DNA from: JBBQZP01 sp038207585
GTDB taxonomy: Bacteria; Pseudomonadota; Alphaproteobacteria; Rhodobacterales; Rhodobacteraceae
DNA: 64,000 nucleotides
Assembly (NCBI GenBank): GCA_038207585.1
Contig: JBBQZP010000017.1
Location: 1 to 64,000, forward strand
Reading direction: 5' to 3'
This document shows, piece by piece, positions 9,032 to 17,639 of the stretch. The notes under the pieces are model-generated. The model worked only from the letters and a program-made list of their open reading frames with translations, was not told the origin of the DNA and did no database searches. Numbering within the stretch: the stretch's first letter is position 1; the number at the start of each line of letters is the position of its first letter. The position numbers were made by a program, and so were the translations under genes.

Positions 9032-9775
9032 ATGCGCAAACTCGCCGCCGGAAACTGGAAGATGAACGGAACCGCATCCGGTCTGGCCGAGGTATCGGCG
9101 CTGATCGCCGCCCATCCTGCCCCCGGTTGCGACATGCTTTTGTGCGCCCCCGCCACGCTGATGGATCGTGCGGCCCAAGCGGCACGCGGATCAAATCTGC
9201 TCATCGGCGGGCAGGATTGCCATACCGCCACCACAGGCGCGCACACCGGTGATATTTCGGCGGCGATGCTGAAGGATGCCGGGGCCAGCCATGTGATCCT
9301 GGGCCATTCCGAACGCCGCGCCGACCACGCCGAGGCCGACGCACTGGTGCGCACCAAGGCCGAGGCTGCCCTTGCCGCAGGCCTGATTGCGATCATCTGC
9401 GTTGGCGAGACAGAGGCCCAGCGCAACGCGGGCGAGACACTTGCCGTGATCGGCGCGCAGCTTGCAGGCTCCACCCCCGATGCGGCAACTGCGCAGACCA
9501 CCGTCATTGCCTATGAACCGGTCTGGGCCATCGGCACCGGCCGCACGCCCACGCTGGCCGAGATTGCCGAGGTGCATGCCTTCTTGCGCGCCGAACTGAC
9601 CGCGCGTTTTGGTGCGGGGGCGGCCGGCATGCGCCTGCTTTACGGCGGGTCGGTAAAACCCGCCAATGCCGCCGAGATTTTCGCGCTGCCCGATGTAGAC
9701 GGCGCGCTGGTCGGCGGTGCCAGCCTGAAAGCTGCCGATTTCGGCGCCATCGTGGCGGCGCTGTCAGACGCGTAA
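9032..9775 (+). CDS. tpiA: Triosephosphate isomerase
   Basis: Interconverts dihydroxyacetone phosphate and glyceraldehyde 3-phosphate. The 247-residue TIM barrel begins MRKLAAGNWKMNG (active-site Asn and Lys), has the catalytic His in VILGHSERR, the catalytic Glu in AYEPVWAIGTGRTP and the phosphate loop LLYGGSVKPANAAEI. Length is normal. It stands alone; the neighbours are unrelated in function. Confidence 0.98.
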   Translation: MRKLAAGNWKMNGTASGLAEVSALIAAHPAPGCDMLLCAPATLMDRAAQAARGSNLLIGGQDCHTATTGAHTGDISAAMLKDAGASHVILGHSERRADHAEADALVRTKAEAALAAGLIAIICVGETEAQRNAGETLAVIGAQLAGSTPDAATAQTTVIAYEPVWAIGTGRTPTLAEIAEVHAFLRAELTARFGAGAAGMRLLYGGSVKPANAAEIFALPDVDGALVGGASLKAADFGAIVAALSDA

Positions 9776-9853
9776 GCGGTCGCAAACCGCGCAGACCTGC
9801 CCCCCCGAATCGCGGATAACGACCATGGGCATTTCGCCCCGAGCCGTGCCCGA

Positions 9854-10777
9854 ATGTCCCGCCCCGCCCCTTTGTTGCTGGCCAACCTGACCTGCATGTT
9901 GTCAATGCTGGTGTGGGCGGCGGGTCTGCCTGCGGCCGACATCCTGATCCGGCCCTTGCAACCCCTGCCCCTGTCTGCGGTCCGCATGGCAATGGCCGCG
10001 GCCGTGCTGCTGCCCGTATGGTGGCTGGTCGATGGCGCGGCGGCAGTGCGCACAGCCCCCTGGGGCAAAGGCATGCTGATCGGCGGCGGGGCTTTTGGCC
10101 TTGGCGCGTTTCTGATCGTGTTGGGCCAAAGCCTGACCGATGCGGTGACTGTAGCGGTCATTTCCGCGACAATGCCGGTGATCGGAATCGCGCTGGAATG
10201 TGTGTTGGACGGGCGCAAGCTGACCAGCCGCGTGGTGCTGGGGCTTGTGCTCAGCCTTGCGGGCGGGCTTGTCGCCTATGCCTCGAAATTCGCGACGGCA
10301 GGTTTTGGCATCGGCGCGCTTTTGTCGTTCGTGTCGATTCTGGCATTCACCTGGGGGTCGCGTGCGACGGTCACGGCGTTTCCTGAACTCACCGCAATCG
10401 GGCGCACCGCCATCACTCTGACCGGCGCTGCCGTCACCCTTGGCATCGCAGCAGCCTTGATGATCGGGCTTGATTATGCCCATCCGGCGTGGACGGCGAT
10501 TGGCCTGCGCGAGGTGAATGCCCTGCTGATATACGGCATCCTGTCACTGGCGATCAGTCAGGTGCTGTGGATCGTTGCCGTGGGGAGATTGGGCATTGGC
10601 CTTGCCTCGATGCACATCAACGCAGCGCCCTTCTATGTGATGGTCTTTGTCTTCGCGCTGGGGGGCGCGTGGCGCTGGCAACAGGTCGCAGGGGCCGCCG
10701 TGGTTGCGCTTGGCGTCTTGATCGCGCAATCCTCACCCAAAGCCACCGCAGCCCGACAGGCCGATGCAGCACCTTGA
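9854..10777 (+). CDS. EamA/DMT family membrane transporter
   Basis: A 307-residue protein with about ten predicted membrane segments in two EamA-type halves (residues about 5-140 and 150-290). PLSAVRMAMAAAVLLPVWW in the first half and GIGLASMHINAAPFYVMVF in the second are typical of drug/metabolite exporters. The substrate is unknown. Its last 14 bases overlap the start of a cytochrome P450 gene, so the two are co-translated and may work together, for example in export of an oxidised product (inference). Confidence 0.88.
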   Translation: MSRPAPLLLANLTCMLSMLVWAAGLPAADILIRPLQPLPLSAVRMAMAAAVLLPVWWLVDGAAAVRTAPWGKGMLIGGGAFGLGAFLIVLGQSLTDAVTVAVISATMPVIGIALECVLDGRKLTSRVVLGLVLSLAGGLVAYASKFATAGFGIGALLSFVSILAFTWGSRATVTAFPELTAIGRTAITLTGAAVTLGIAAALMIGLDYAHPAWTAIGLREVNALLIYGILSLAISQVLWIVAVGRLGIGLASMHINAAPFYVMVFVFALGGAWRWQQVAGAAVVALGVLIAQSSPKATAARQADAAP

Positions 10778-11939
10778 CCAATCACCCAAGGATAGCGCGT
10801 TCGTCCAGAACCCCTATCCGTTCTACAACCGCGCCCGTGCGGCGGGTCCGTTCTTTTTCTGGAACGATTACAACATGGTCTGCGCCACCAGCCACACCGG
10901 CGTCAGCGCGATTCTGCGCGACCGCCGGTTTGGCCGCGAAATTCCGGCAGCCTTGCAACGCCCGGTGCCGCCGCACCTCGCCCCCTTCTACGCGGTCGAG
11001 GCGCATTCGATGCTGGAACTGGAACCACCCCGCCACACCCGCCTGCGCGGGCTTGTGCTGCGCGCCTTCACCTCGCGCCGGATTGCGGCCCTCGCCCCCG
11101 AGATTTCGCAGCTTTGCCACGATCTGATCGACGCCGCCCCCAAAGGCCCCTTCGATCTGTTGACCACATATGCCCAACGCCTGCCCGTCACCATCATCGC
11201 TCGCCTTCTTGGTGTGCCCGAGGATCGGTGGCGCGACCTTATGGCCTGGTCAAACGCGATGGTTGCGATGTATGTGGCGCACCGCAGCCGGGAAACCGAA
11301 GACCGGGCCGTGGTCGCGACAACCGCCTTCACATCCTTTCTGCGTGCCCATATCGACGCGCGCAGGCAGGCGCCTGCCGATGATCTGATCACTCACCTGA
11401 TCGCCGCCAATGACGCCGGCGAGAGGTTGACCACGGACGAGATGATCTCGACCTGCATCCTGCTTCTGAACGCGGGCCACGAGGCAACCGTCCACGCCAT
11501 CGGCAATGCGACCAAACTGCTCTTGGAAACCGGCGCGCGCCCCGATGATCACCCGATTGCCGCCACGGTCGAGGAACTGCTGCGCATCGACCCGCCGCTG
11601 CATATGTTCACCCGCTACGCCTACGAACCTGTCGAAGTTCTGGGCCACACGTTCCAGCCCGGCGATCAGGTCGCCCTCCTCCTCGCAAGCGCAAACCGCG
11701 ACCCCGCGATCTTCCCCGGTCCCGCCACCTACCGGCCAAACCGCGCCCCCGCCCAGAACCTCGCCTTCGGTGGCGGTCTGCATTTCTGCGTCGGCGCACC
11801 TCTGGCACGGCTAGAGATGGAACTGGCCCTGCCGATCCTGTTCAACCGCCTGCCGACCCTGCGCCTGACCGAAAAGCCGGCATACGCCGACACCTACCAC
11901 TTCCACGGCCTCAGCCAACTGACGGTTTGCGCCGACTAG
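10764..11939 (+). CDS. Cytochrome P450
   Basis: A 391-residue soluble bacterial P450. The haem-ligand loop is FGGGLHFCVGAPLARLEM (Cys at about residue 340), the I-helix oxygen-binding region is LLLNAGHEATVHAIGNA, with His-Glu-Ala-Thr in place of the common GxE/DTT, and the K-helix ExxR is in EELLRIDPP. There is no membrane anchor, so it should use a ferredoxin-type redox partner; none is encoded next to it, though a ferredoxin-NADP reductase lies at 15.8 kb. Substrate unknown. Translationally coupled to the EamA exporter. Confidence 0.95.
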   Translation: MQHLDQSPKDSAFVQNPYPFYNRARAAGPFFFWNDYNMVCATSHTGVSAILRDRRFGREIPAALQRPVPPHLAPFYAVEAHSMLELEPPRHTRLRGLVLRAFTSRRIAALAPEISQLCHDLIDAAPKGPFDLLTTYAQRLPVTIIARLLGVPEDRWRDLMAWSNAMVAMYVAHRSRETEDRAVVATTAFTSFLRAHIDARRQAPADDLITHLIAANDAGERLTTDEMISTCILLLNAGHEATVHAIGNATKLLLETGARPDDHPIAATVEELLRIDPPLHMFTRYAYEPVEVLGHTFQPGDQVALLLASANRDPAIFPGPATYRPNRAPAQNLAFGGGLHFCVGAPLARLEMELALPILFNRLPTLRLTEKPAYADTYHFHGLSQLTVCAD

Positions 11940-11964
11940 CCGCGCGCGCCCAAACTGCCGCAGC

Positions 11965-11990
11965 GACTTAATTTTTGCAAAAATACTCAC
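11965..11990. repeat. Single arm of the TTTTTGCAAAAA repeat family
   Basis: A 26-base copy of a dispersed element with core TTTTTGCAAAAA. It lies between two convergent genes (P450 and the Lrp/AsnC regulator), where it may serve as a bidirectional terminator. Other copies are at 29644-29669, 34350-34436 (pair) and 56299-56383 (pair). Confidence 0.8.
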
Positions 11991-11998
11991 CTCCGCCC

Positions 11999-12460
11999 TC
12001 ACAAGGGCAGAGCGGTCGTCGATTTGATTTCCTCCATGCTCAGCAACGCCGTCACGTTGAATATCCGTACCTCGGAAATCAGCGCCTGATAGAACGTATC
12101 GTACGCCCGCGCATTGGCCACGCGCACCTTCAGGATATAGTCGATATCGCCCGCCAGCCGGTGCGCCTCCAGCACCTCGGGGCGCGATTGCAGCGTGTGC
12201 AGGAATTTGCGCTGCCAGTCGGCCTCGTGTTCGGACGTGCGGATCAGCACAAAGAAACACGCCTCCAGCCCCAAAGCCTCGGCATCCAGAAGCGCTGTCT
12301 GGCGCAGGATGATCCCGGCCTCGCGCATCCGCTTGATCCGGTTCCAGACCGGCGTCTTGGACGACCCCACCTTGCGGGCAATCTCGTCCAGCGACTGGGC
12401 CGCATCCTCTTGCAATTCCGCAAGGATTTTCCGGTCCATCTCATCCATTCGGACAGCCAT
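11999..12460 (-). CDS. Lrp/AsnC family transcriptional regulator
   Basis: A 153-residue regulator starting MAVRMDEMDRKILAELQ. The N-terminal winged helix-turn-helix (SLDEIARKVGSSKTPVWNRIKRM) is followed by the C-terminal RAM domain (ACFFVLIRTSEH, VLEAHRLAGDIDYILKV). The start is chosen because GGAAAGG precedes it; a longer in-frame version to 12517 lacks family support. It is divergent from the DUF2849-cysI-cysH operon across about 170 bases, so control of sulfur assimilation in response to an amino acid is a natural hypothesis, not shown by sequence. Confidence 0.9.
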   Translation of the reverse strand: MAVRMDEMDRKILAELQEDAAQSLDEIARKVGSSKTPVWNRIKRMREAGIILRQTALLDAEALGLEACFFVLIRTSEHEADWQRKFLHTLQSRPEVLEAHRLAGDIDYILKVRVANARAYDTFYQALISEVRIFNVTALLSMEEIKSTTALPL

Positions 12461-12629
12461 TCGTGAAACCTTTCCAATCTGGGAACCCTGTTCCGCATCG
12501 GCGCAGTATCGGAACAAACGTTCTTATCTGCAAGGTGATCTGGCGGATATGGGGAAAAATATCCTATATTGAGGCAAGAATTCAGACGTACTAGGCCAGA
12601 TCGGCCAGACCCGCACAAAGGATACCCCG

Positions 12630-12938
12630 ATGAGCCGCCGTTTCACACCCAAGGTTGTCACCGCCAACGCTCTGCTGGAGGGCGATGTGATCTATCTTAC
12701 CGCCGATGACCGCTGGTCGCGCGATCACCGCGAGGCGGAACTGATCGAGGATGAGGCGGTTGCCGAAGACCGTCTGCTGCACGCCACAAGTCAGCGCCGC
12801 ACGATCGTGGGTGCCTATCTCGCCGACGCCAAGGCCGGTCCCGATGGCCCGGAGCCTGCGCATTTCCGCGAAGTGTTCCGCACCCGTGGCCCGTCAAACT
12901 ATGCGCACGGCAAACAGGTAGACGCTCCCTATGTATGA
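12630..12938 (+). CDS. DUF2849 domain protein
   Basis: A 102-residue protein of a family restricted mainly to alphaproteobacteria and found just upstream of sulfite reductase. It reads MSRRFTPKVVTANALLEGDVIYLT and has no membrane segment or recognisable catalytic motif. Its last eight bases overlap the start of cysI, which implies coupled expression and a role in sulfur assimilation. Biochemical function is unknown. Confidence 0.85.
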   Translation: MSRRFTPKVVTANALLEGDVIYLTADDRWSRDHREAELIEDEAVAEDRLLHATSQRRTIVGAYLADAKAGPDGPEPAHFREVFRTRGPSNYAHGKQVDAPYV

Positions 12939-14598
12939 CTATTCCGAATTCGACGAATCCTTCGTGCGCACCCGCGTCGCGCAATTCTCGGATCAGGTCG
13001 CGCGCCGCATCGACGGCAGCCTGACCGAGGAGGAGTTTCGCCCCCTGCGCCTGATGAACGGGCTTTATCTGCAATTGCACGCCTACATGCTGCGCGTGGC
13101 CATTCCCTACGGCACGATCAGCCCGCGCCAGATGCGGCAACTGGCCTTAATCGCCGATACCTGGGACAAGGGTTACGGCCATTTCACCACGCGCCAGAAC
13201 ATTCAGTTCAACTGGCCCAAACTGCCCGATGTGCCCGCCATTCTGGCAGCGCTTGCCGATGTGCAGATGCACGCGATCCAGACCTCGGGCAATACCATCC
13301 GCAACGTGACCGCCGACCATTTCGCAGGTGCTGCGGCGGATGAGATTGAAGACCCCCGCCCGGTCGCCGAACTGCTGCGCCAATGGTCCACCGACCATCC
13401 GGAATTCCAGTTCCTGCCCCGCAAGTTCAAGATCGCCATCACCGGCAGCCCGAATGACCGTGCCGTAACCCGCGCGCATGACATCGGCCTGCGCATGGTG
13501 CGCAACGATGCAGGTGAGCCGGGGTTCGAGGTTATCGTCGGCGGCGGCCTTGGCCGCACTCCGATGATCGGCGTCACGGTGCGGGACTTCCTGCCGAAAG
13601 CCGACCTGCTGCCGTATGTCGAGGCCGTTCTCAGCGTCTACAACACGCTTGGGCGGCGCGACAACAAGTACAAGGCCCGCATCAAGATCACCGTATTTGA
13701 AACCGGTGCCGCCGAGATGACGCGCCTGATCGAGGAGCGCTTCGCCGAACTTCGCCCGCTGTTCGGCGGCAACGATCAGGCCCTGCTTGCCGACATCGAG
13801 GAAGCCTTCGCCACCCCTACCCTGGGCGATGCGCCGACCGATGCCTATGACGCGGCCCGCACCAATGATCCGGTGTTCCGTGCGTGGGCCGACACCAACC
13901 TTGCCGCGCACCGCAACGCGCAATACGCCATTGTCACCGTCAGCTTGAAGGCCCACGGCGCCACCCCCGGCGATGCCTCGTCCGACCAGATGCGTGTCAT
14001 TGCCGATCTGGCCGAAAGTCACGGCCATTCCGAGATTCGCATCAGCCACGAACAGAACGTCATCCTGCCGCATATTCACAAGTCCGCACTTCCGGCCCTG
14101 CATGCGGCCTTGCGACAGGTGGGTCTGGCGACCGCCAATGTCGGCCTGATTTCCGATATCATCGCCTGCCCCGGCATGGATTACTGCGCGCTGGCCACCG
14201 CGCGCTCGATCCCTGTGGCGCAAAAGATCGCGACACGGTTTGACGAGCTGAAGCTGGAACACGACATCGGCGCGCTGAAAATCAAGATCTCGGGTTGCAT
14301 CAATGCTTGCGGGCACCACCATGTCGGCCATATCGGCATTCTGGGGCTGGACCGGGCGGGGGTCGAAAACTACCAGATCACGCTGGGCGGCGATGGCACG
14401 GAAACCGCCGCCATCGGCGAACGCGCCGGGCCGGGTTTCGCCTATGACGAGATTGTGCCCGCCATCGAACGCCTGATCCACGCGTATCTTGCAGTTCGCG
14501 AGGCGGCGGACGAGACGTTCCTGCAAACCTATCGCCGCCTTGGTGCCGCCCCGTTCAAGGCCGCCCTTTACCCGGAAGAGGCGCAGGATGCCGCTTGA
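12931..14598 (+). CDS. cysI: Nitrite/sulfite reductase, sirohaem [4Fe-4S] type (assimilatory sulfite reductase)
   Basis: Reduces sulfite to sulfide (or nitrite to ammonia) with a coupled sirohaem and [4Fe-4S] centre. The 555-residue protein has two repeated halves; FTTRQNIQFNWPKL and TSGNTIRNVTAD are sirohaem-pocket landmarks in the first. The cluster ligands are in ACPGMDYCALA (Cys-X5-Cys) and ISGCINACGHHHVGHIG (Cys-X3-Cys). Neighbours cysH and DUF934 favour sulfite as the substrate. It overlaps DUF2849 upstream and cysH downstream. Confidence 0.93.
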   Translation: MYDYSEFDESFVRTRVAQFSDQVARRIDGSLTEEEFRPLRLMNGLYLQLHAYMLRVAIPYGTISPRQMRQLALIADTWDKGYGHFTTRQNIQFNWPKLPDVPAILAALADVQMHAIQTSGNTIRNVTADHFAGAAADEIEDPRPVAELLRQWSTDHPEFQFLPRKFKIAITGSPNDRAVTRAHDIGLRMVRNDAGEPGFEVIVGGGLGRTPMIGVTVRDFLPKADLLPYVEAVLSVYNTLGRRDNKYKARIKITVFETGAAEMTRLIEERFAELRPLFGGNDQALLADIEEAFATPTLGDAPTDAYDAARTNDPVFRAWADTNLAAHRNAQYAIVTVSLKAHGATPGDASSDQMRVIADLAESHGHSEIRISHEQNVILPHIHKSALPALHAALRQVGLATANVGLISDIIACPGMDYCALATARSIPVAQKIATRFDELKLEHDIGALKIKISGCINACGHHHVGHIGILGLDRAGVENYQITLGGDGTETAAIGERAGPGFAYDEIVPAIERLIHAYLAVREAADETFLQTYRRLGAAPFKAALYPEEAQDAA

Positions 14599-15361
14599 AG
14601 CCCCGGTCCTTTCGCCGCTCGCCACGCTGGTCGCTGATCTGAACGACCGCTACCGCCACCACGGCGCCACGGCGGTGCTGGAGCGTGCGCTGGCCGATCC
14701 GCAGGTCGGGCGGGTGGCGCTGGTGTCCAGCTTTGGCGCGGAATCGGTGGTTCTGCTGCATCTTCTGTCGGTGATTGCGCCCGCCACGCCGGTGCTGTTT
14801 GTCGATACGCAGATGCTGTTTCCCGAAACCCTCGCCTATCAGCAGACGTTGGCCGAAAAGCTGCGCCTGACCGATATCCGCACCATCACAGCCGATGCTG
14901 CACGCGTGGATTTCGACGATCCTGACGGCACGCTCCACCAGTTCAGCACCGACGCCTGCTGTGCCCTGCGCAAGACCGAACCGTTGGAGCGTGCCCTGCG
15001 CGGCTTTGACGGCTGGATCACCGGGCGCAAGCGCTATCAGGGGCAAACCCGCCAGACCATAGAGTTTTTCGAGGCCGAGGGCGATGTGCGCCTGAAGATC
15101 AACCCGCTGGCCCATTGGGACCGCGGCGATCTTGAGGATTACATCGTCAACAACCGCCTGCCGCGTCATCCGCTGGTCGCCAAAGGCTATCCGTCGATCG
15201 GCTGCGCGCCCTGCACCAGTGCGGTCAAACCGGGTGAAGATCCCCGCGCAGGCCGTTGGCGGGGCAGCAATAAAACCGAATGTGGTATTCATTTCATCAA
15301 CGGAAAAGCCGTGCGCGGCCCTGTTTCACAGACCCCCATTTCACAAGGACACACAGCATGA
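14588..15361 (+). CDS. cysH: Adenylylsulfate (APS/PAPS) reductase, Fe-S type
   Basis: Reduces activated sulfate to sulfite. From the ATG inside the end of cysI (11-base overlap) it has 257 residues. SSFGAESVVLLHL and LFVDTQMLFPETLAY are the nucleotide-binding P-loop-like landmarks. It has CCALRKTEPL and a later CAPCTSAV, the CC...CxxC set that binds a [4Fe-4S] cluster in APS-type reductases, plus the catalytic Cys in ECGIHF near the C-terminus. APS rather than PAPS is therefore the likely substrate. It shares the four-base ATGA overlap with DUF934. Confidence 0.95.
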   Translation: MPLEAPVLSPLATLVADLNDRYRHHGATAVLERALADPQVGRVALVSSFGAESVVLLHLLSVIAPATPVLFVDTQMLFPETLAYQQTLAEKLRLTDIRTITADAARVDFDDPDGTLHQFSTDACCALRKTEPLERALRGFDGWITGRKRYQGQTRQTIEFFEAEGDVRLKINPLAHWDRGDLEDYIVNNRLPRHPLVAKGYPSIGCAPCTSAVKPGEDPRAGRWRGSNKTECGIHFINGKAVRGPVSQTPISQGHTA

Positions 15362-15765
15362 GCATTCTTGTCACCGATGCAGGCTTTTCGGTCGCTACCT
15401 TTCCGTCAACCCCGGTCGCGCTGGACGATCTTGCCGATCATCAGGGCGCGGTCGATCTGGCGAATACCGACGACCCTGCGGTGCTAGCCGATCACTTCGG
15501 CAACATCGGCCTTATCCGCGTGGCCTTCCCGTCGTTCAGCGACGGGCGCGGGTTCACCATCGGGCGGCGGTTGCGGATGATGGGGTATAAAGGCCGCTTG
15601 CGCGCGATGGGCCACCTTTTGGCTGACCAATACGCGATGGCGCGCCGCACCGGCTTTGACGAGGTGGAGATCAGCGATGATCTGGCCGCCCGCCAGCCCG
15701 AGGCGCAGTGGCAATACCGCGCTGACTGGAAGGCCAACGATTACCAATCGCGCCTGCGCGCCTGA
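15358..15765 (+). CDS. DUF934 family protein of the sulfur assimilation operon
   Basis: A 135-residue protein with VALDDLADHQGAVDLANTDD, FPSFSDGRGFTIGRRLR and a C-terminal tail AQWQYRADWKANDYQSRL. DUF934 proteins are consistently encoded with sulfite reductase and are sometimes called oxidoreductase-like, but the role is not known. The ATG overlaps the cysH stop codon (ATGA). Confidence 0.88.
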   Translation: MSILVTDAGFSVATFPSTPVALDDLADHQGAVDLANTDDPAVLADHFGNIGLIRVAFPSFSDGRGFTIGRRLRMMGYKGRLRAMGHLLADQYAMARRTGFDEVEISDDLAARQPEAQWQYRADWKANDYQSRLRA

Positions 15766-15835
15766 TCCCACACCCTTTGCCCTGCATAAACGGCTGGCCC
15801 CGACGGGCTGGCCGTTGTAGTTCAGAACGGACCCA

Positions 15836-16660
15836 ATGATGACCGAGCAACGCCCCGTGACTTCGCCCGCCACCAAGATCACCCTGCCCGACGCACAGAC
15901 CGTCACATCGGTAAAACACTGGACCGACCGGCTGTTTTCGTTTCGCGTGACGCGCCCCGCCAGCCTGCGTTTCCGGTCGGGCGAATTTGTGATGATCGGT
16001 CTGATGGGGGATACCGGCAAGCCCTTGCTGCGCGCCTATTCCATCGCCTCGCCCAATTGGGATGACGAGTTGGAGTTCTATTCGATCAAGGTGCCCGACG
16101 GCCCGCTGACCTCGCGCTTGCAACACATCCAGCCCGGCGATGAAATCATCCTGCGCCCCAAACCCGTGGGCACGTTGGTGCATGACGCGCTGCTGCCGGG
16201 CAAGCGGCTGTGGATGCTGGCCACCGGCACCGGCCTTGCCCCCTTTGCCAGCCTGATGCGCGACCCTGAGACGTATGAAAAGTTTGATCAGATCATCATA
16301 ATGCACACCTGCCGTGAAGTGGCCGAACTGGCCTACGGACAGGCGCTGGTCGACGGGCTGGCGAAAGATCCGCTGATCGGCGAGATGGTGGCGGGGAAGC
16401 TTTTGTATTACCCGACGACCACGCGTGAGACGTCCGCGCATATGGGTCGGATCACCGACAACCTGACCAGCGGCAAAGTCTTTGCCGACCTTGGCCTGCC
16501 GCCGATGGACCCGGCGAATGACCGCGCGATGGTCTGCGGGTCGCTGGCGTTCAATGTCGATGTGAAGGCGGTGCTGGAAGGTTTTGGCCTGCGCGAAGGG
16601 GCAAATTCCGAGCCGCTGGAATATGTGGTTGAAAAGGCCTTTGTCGGCGACGGTATCTGA
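15836..16660 (+). CDS. fpr: Ferredoxin--NADP(+) reductase
   Basis: A 274-residue FAD enzyme passing electrons between NADPH and ferredoxin. The FAD-binding RAYSIASPNWDDELEFY and the NADP-binding ATGTGLAPFASLMRDPETY, plus MVCGSLAFNVDVK, are typical; the C-terminus LEYVVEKAFVGDGI fits the bacterial class with an extended tail. It lies 70 bases downstream of DUF934 on the same strand and could supply reduced ferredoxin to CysI (inference). An alternative ATG is three bases further on. Confidence 0.95.
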   Translation: MMTEQRPVTSPATKITLPDAQTVTSVKHWTDRLFSFRVTRPASLRFRSGEFVMIGLMGDTGKPLLRAYSIASPNWDDELEFYSIKVPDGPLTSRLQHIQPGDEIILRPKPVGTLVHDALLPGKRLWMLATGTGLAPFASLMRDPETYEKFDQIIIMHTCREVAELAYGQALVDGLAKDPLIGEMVAGKLLYYPTTTRETSAHMGRITDNLTSGKVFADLGLPPMDPANDRAMVCGSLAFNVDVKAVLEGFGLREGANSEPLEYVVEKAFVGDGI

Positions 16661-16682
16661 ACCACCCGACGAACCGATACGA

Positions 16683-16722
16683 AAAAACGCCCCGCAAGCC
16701 AGATTCTTGCGCGGCGTTCTTC
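16683..16722. terminator. Bidirectional hairpin terminator between fpr and an Ala-rich gene
   Basis: Arms AACGCC and CGCAAG pair with CTTGCG and GGCGTT around a seven-base loop with one C-C mismatch. On the minus strand the stem is followed directly by a run of T, so it should terminate the Ala-rich gene at 16738; on the plus strand it follows fpr with a weaker T-rich tail. The convergent layout supports the call. Confidence 0.75.
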
Positions 16723-16737
16723 ATTCAAGCATCAGGC

Positions 16738-17442
16738 TTAAAGCCCTAGCGCGCCCTTGATCGCCGTCACCGTCGCTTCAACCAAAGCTGGGTTGGCGGC
16801 GGCGTTGTCGACCTGGGTTTTGAGCGTAGTTTTGGTCAGATCGTTCAGCGTTGATCCGTCAATCATCGCCTTGACCTTGGCCGCGTCGAACGTCGCCGGA
16901 TCAAGCGCTGCCATCGCGTCGCTTGCCGCTGCGCTGGTCGCGCTGTCTACTGCATCACCGGCAGCATTTGCGGCGTCACCAATCGCGGCGGCAGCGTCAC
17001 CTGCAGCGTCGCCAGCGGCATCGGCGGCACCTGTTGCAGCCTCGTCCACGGCGGTTGCCGCAGCTGCAGCAGCTGCAGCGGCCTCATCTGCGGCCTTGGC
17101 GGCAGCCTCTTCGGCTGCTTTCAGTGCATCGGCGGCGGCCTCTTCGGCGGCTTTGGCGGCGGCGGTTGCCGCTTCCTCAACGGTTTTCGCCTCGGCAGCG
17201 GCGGCCTCTTCGGCGGCTTTTGCTTCTGCGGCGGCAGTGTCAGCGGCAGCCTGGGCCGCAGCATCGGCATCGGCTTTCACCTTGGCCTCGGCGGCGGCGG
17301 TTTCCTGTGCGGCCTGCTGGGCGGCTAGGTCGGCCGCAGCTTTTTCTTCGGCAGCTTTCTGCGCGGGCAGATAGCTGAACTGGTAATATCCACCACCCGC
17401 AGCAAGGATCAGGATAAGACCGGCAATCAGCGACTTGTTCAT
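16738..17442 (-). CDS. Ala-rich, membrane-anchored coiled-coil protein
   Basis: A 234-residue protein with one N-terminal membrane segment (MNKSLIAGLILILAAGGGYY), then about 125 residues made almost only of Ala, Glu, Lys and Asp in heptad-like order, then about 50 residues of more ordinary composition ending VEATVTAIKGALGL. The start at 17442 has AGGAGAG five bases upstream. The build (short anchor, long Ala-rich helix, small C-terminal domain) recalls TolA, but I see no TolA domain, so the function stays unknown. The low-complexity part is coding, not a DNA repeat array. Confidence 0.75.
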   Translation of the reverse strand: MNKSLIAGLILILAAGGGYYQFSYLPAQKAAEEKAAADLAAQQAAQETAAAEAKVKADADAAAQAAADTAAAEAKAAEEAAAAEAKTVEEAATAAAKAAEEAAADALKAAEEAAAKAADEAAAAAAAAATAVDEAATGAADAAGDAAGDAAAAIGDAANAAGDAVDSATSAAASDAMAALDPATFDAAKVKAMIDGSTLNDLTKTTLKTQVDNAAANPALVEATVTAIKGALGL

Positions 17443-17639
17443 GGCAACTCTCCTCTGAGCCGTTTCAGGCAACGGCGATGCGCCCCATTTAAGCATTTTG
17501 GCGCGAAAGGGAAGAAACGATGCAGCGGAATACGCCGCCCGCCGACCCCCAAAGCAGCTTTGCGCCGGAATCCGGGTTGAAGTAACGCGGCGCGGGGTCT
17601 ATTTTGCGCCACGCACGAAACATCAAAAGGAACGCCACC

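Noticed and set aside
13147..14625. Long minus-strand frame (492 codons) opposite cysI
   Set aside because: It mirrors a well-supported sulfite reductase gene; its composition is that of a GC-rich antisense shadow and no family motif is visible.
16900..17340. Repetitive GCC/GGC-rich stretch that could be taken for a DNA repeat array
   Set aside because: It is the Ala-rich coding part of the gene at 16738-17442; unit lengths are irregular and there are no spacers, so it is not a CRISPR or satellite array.
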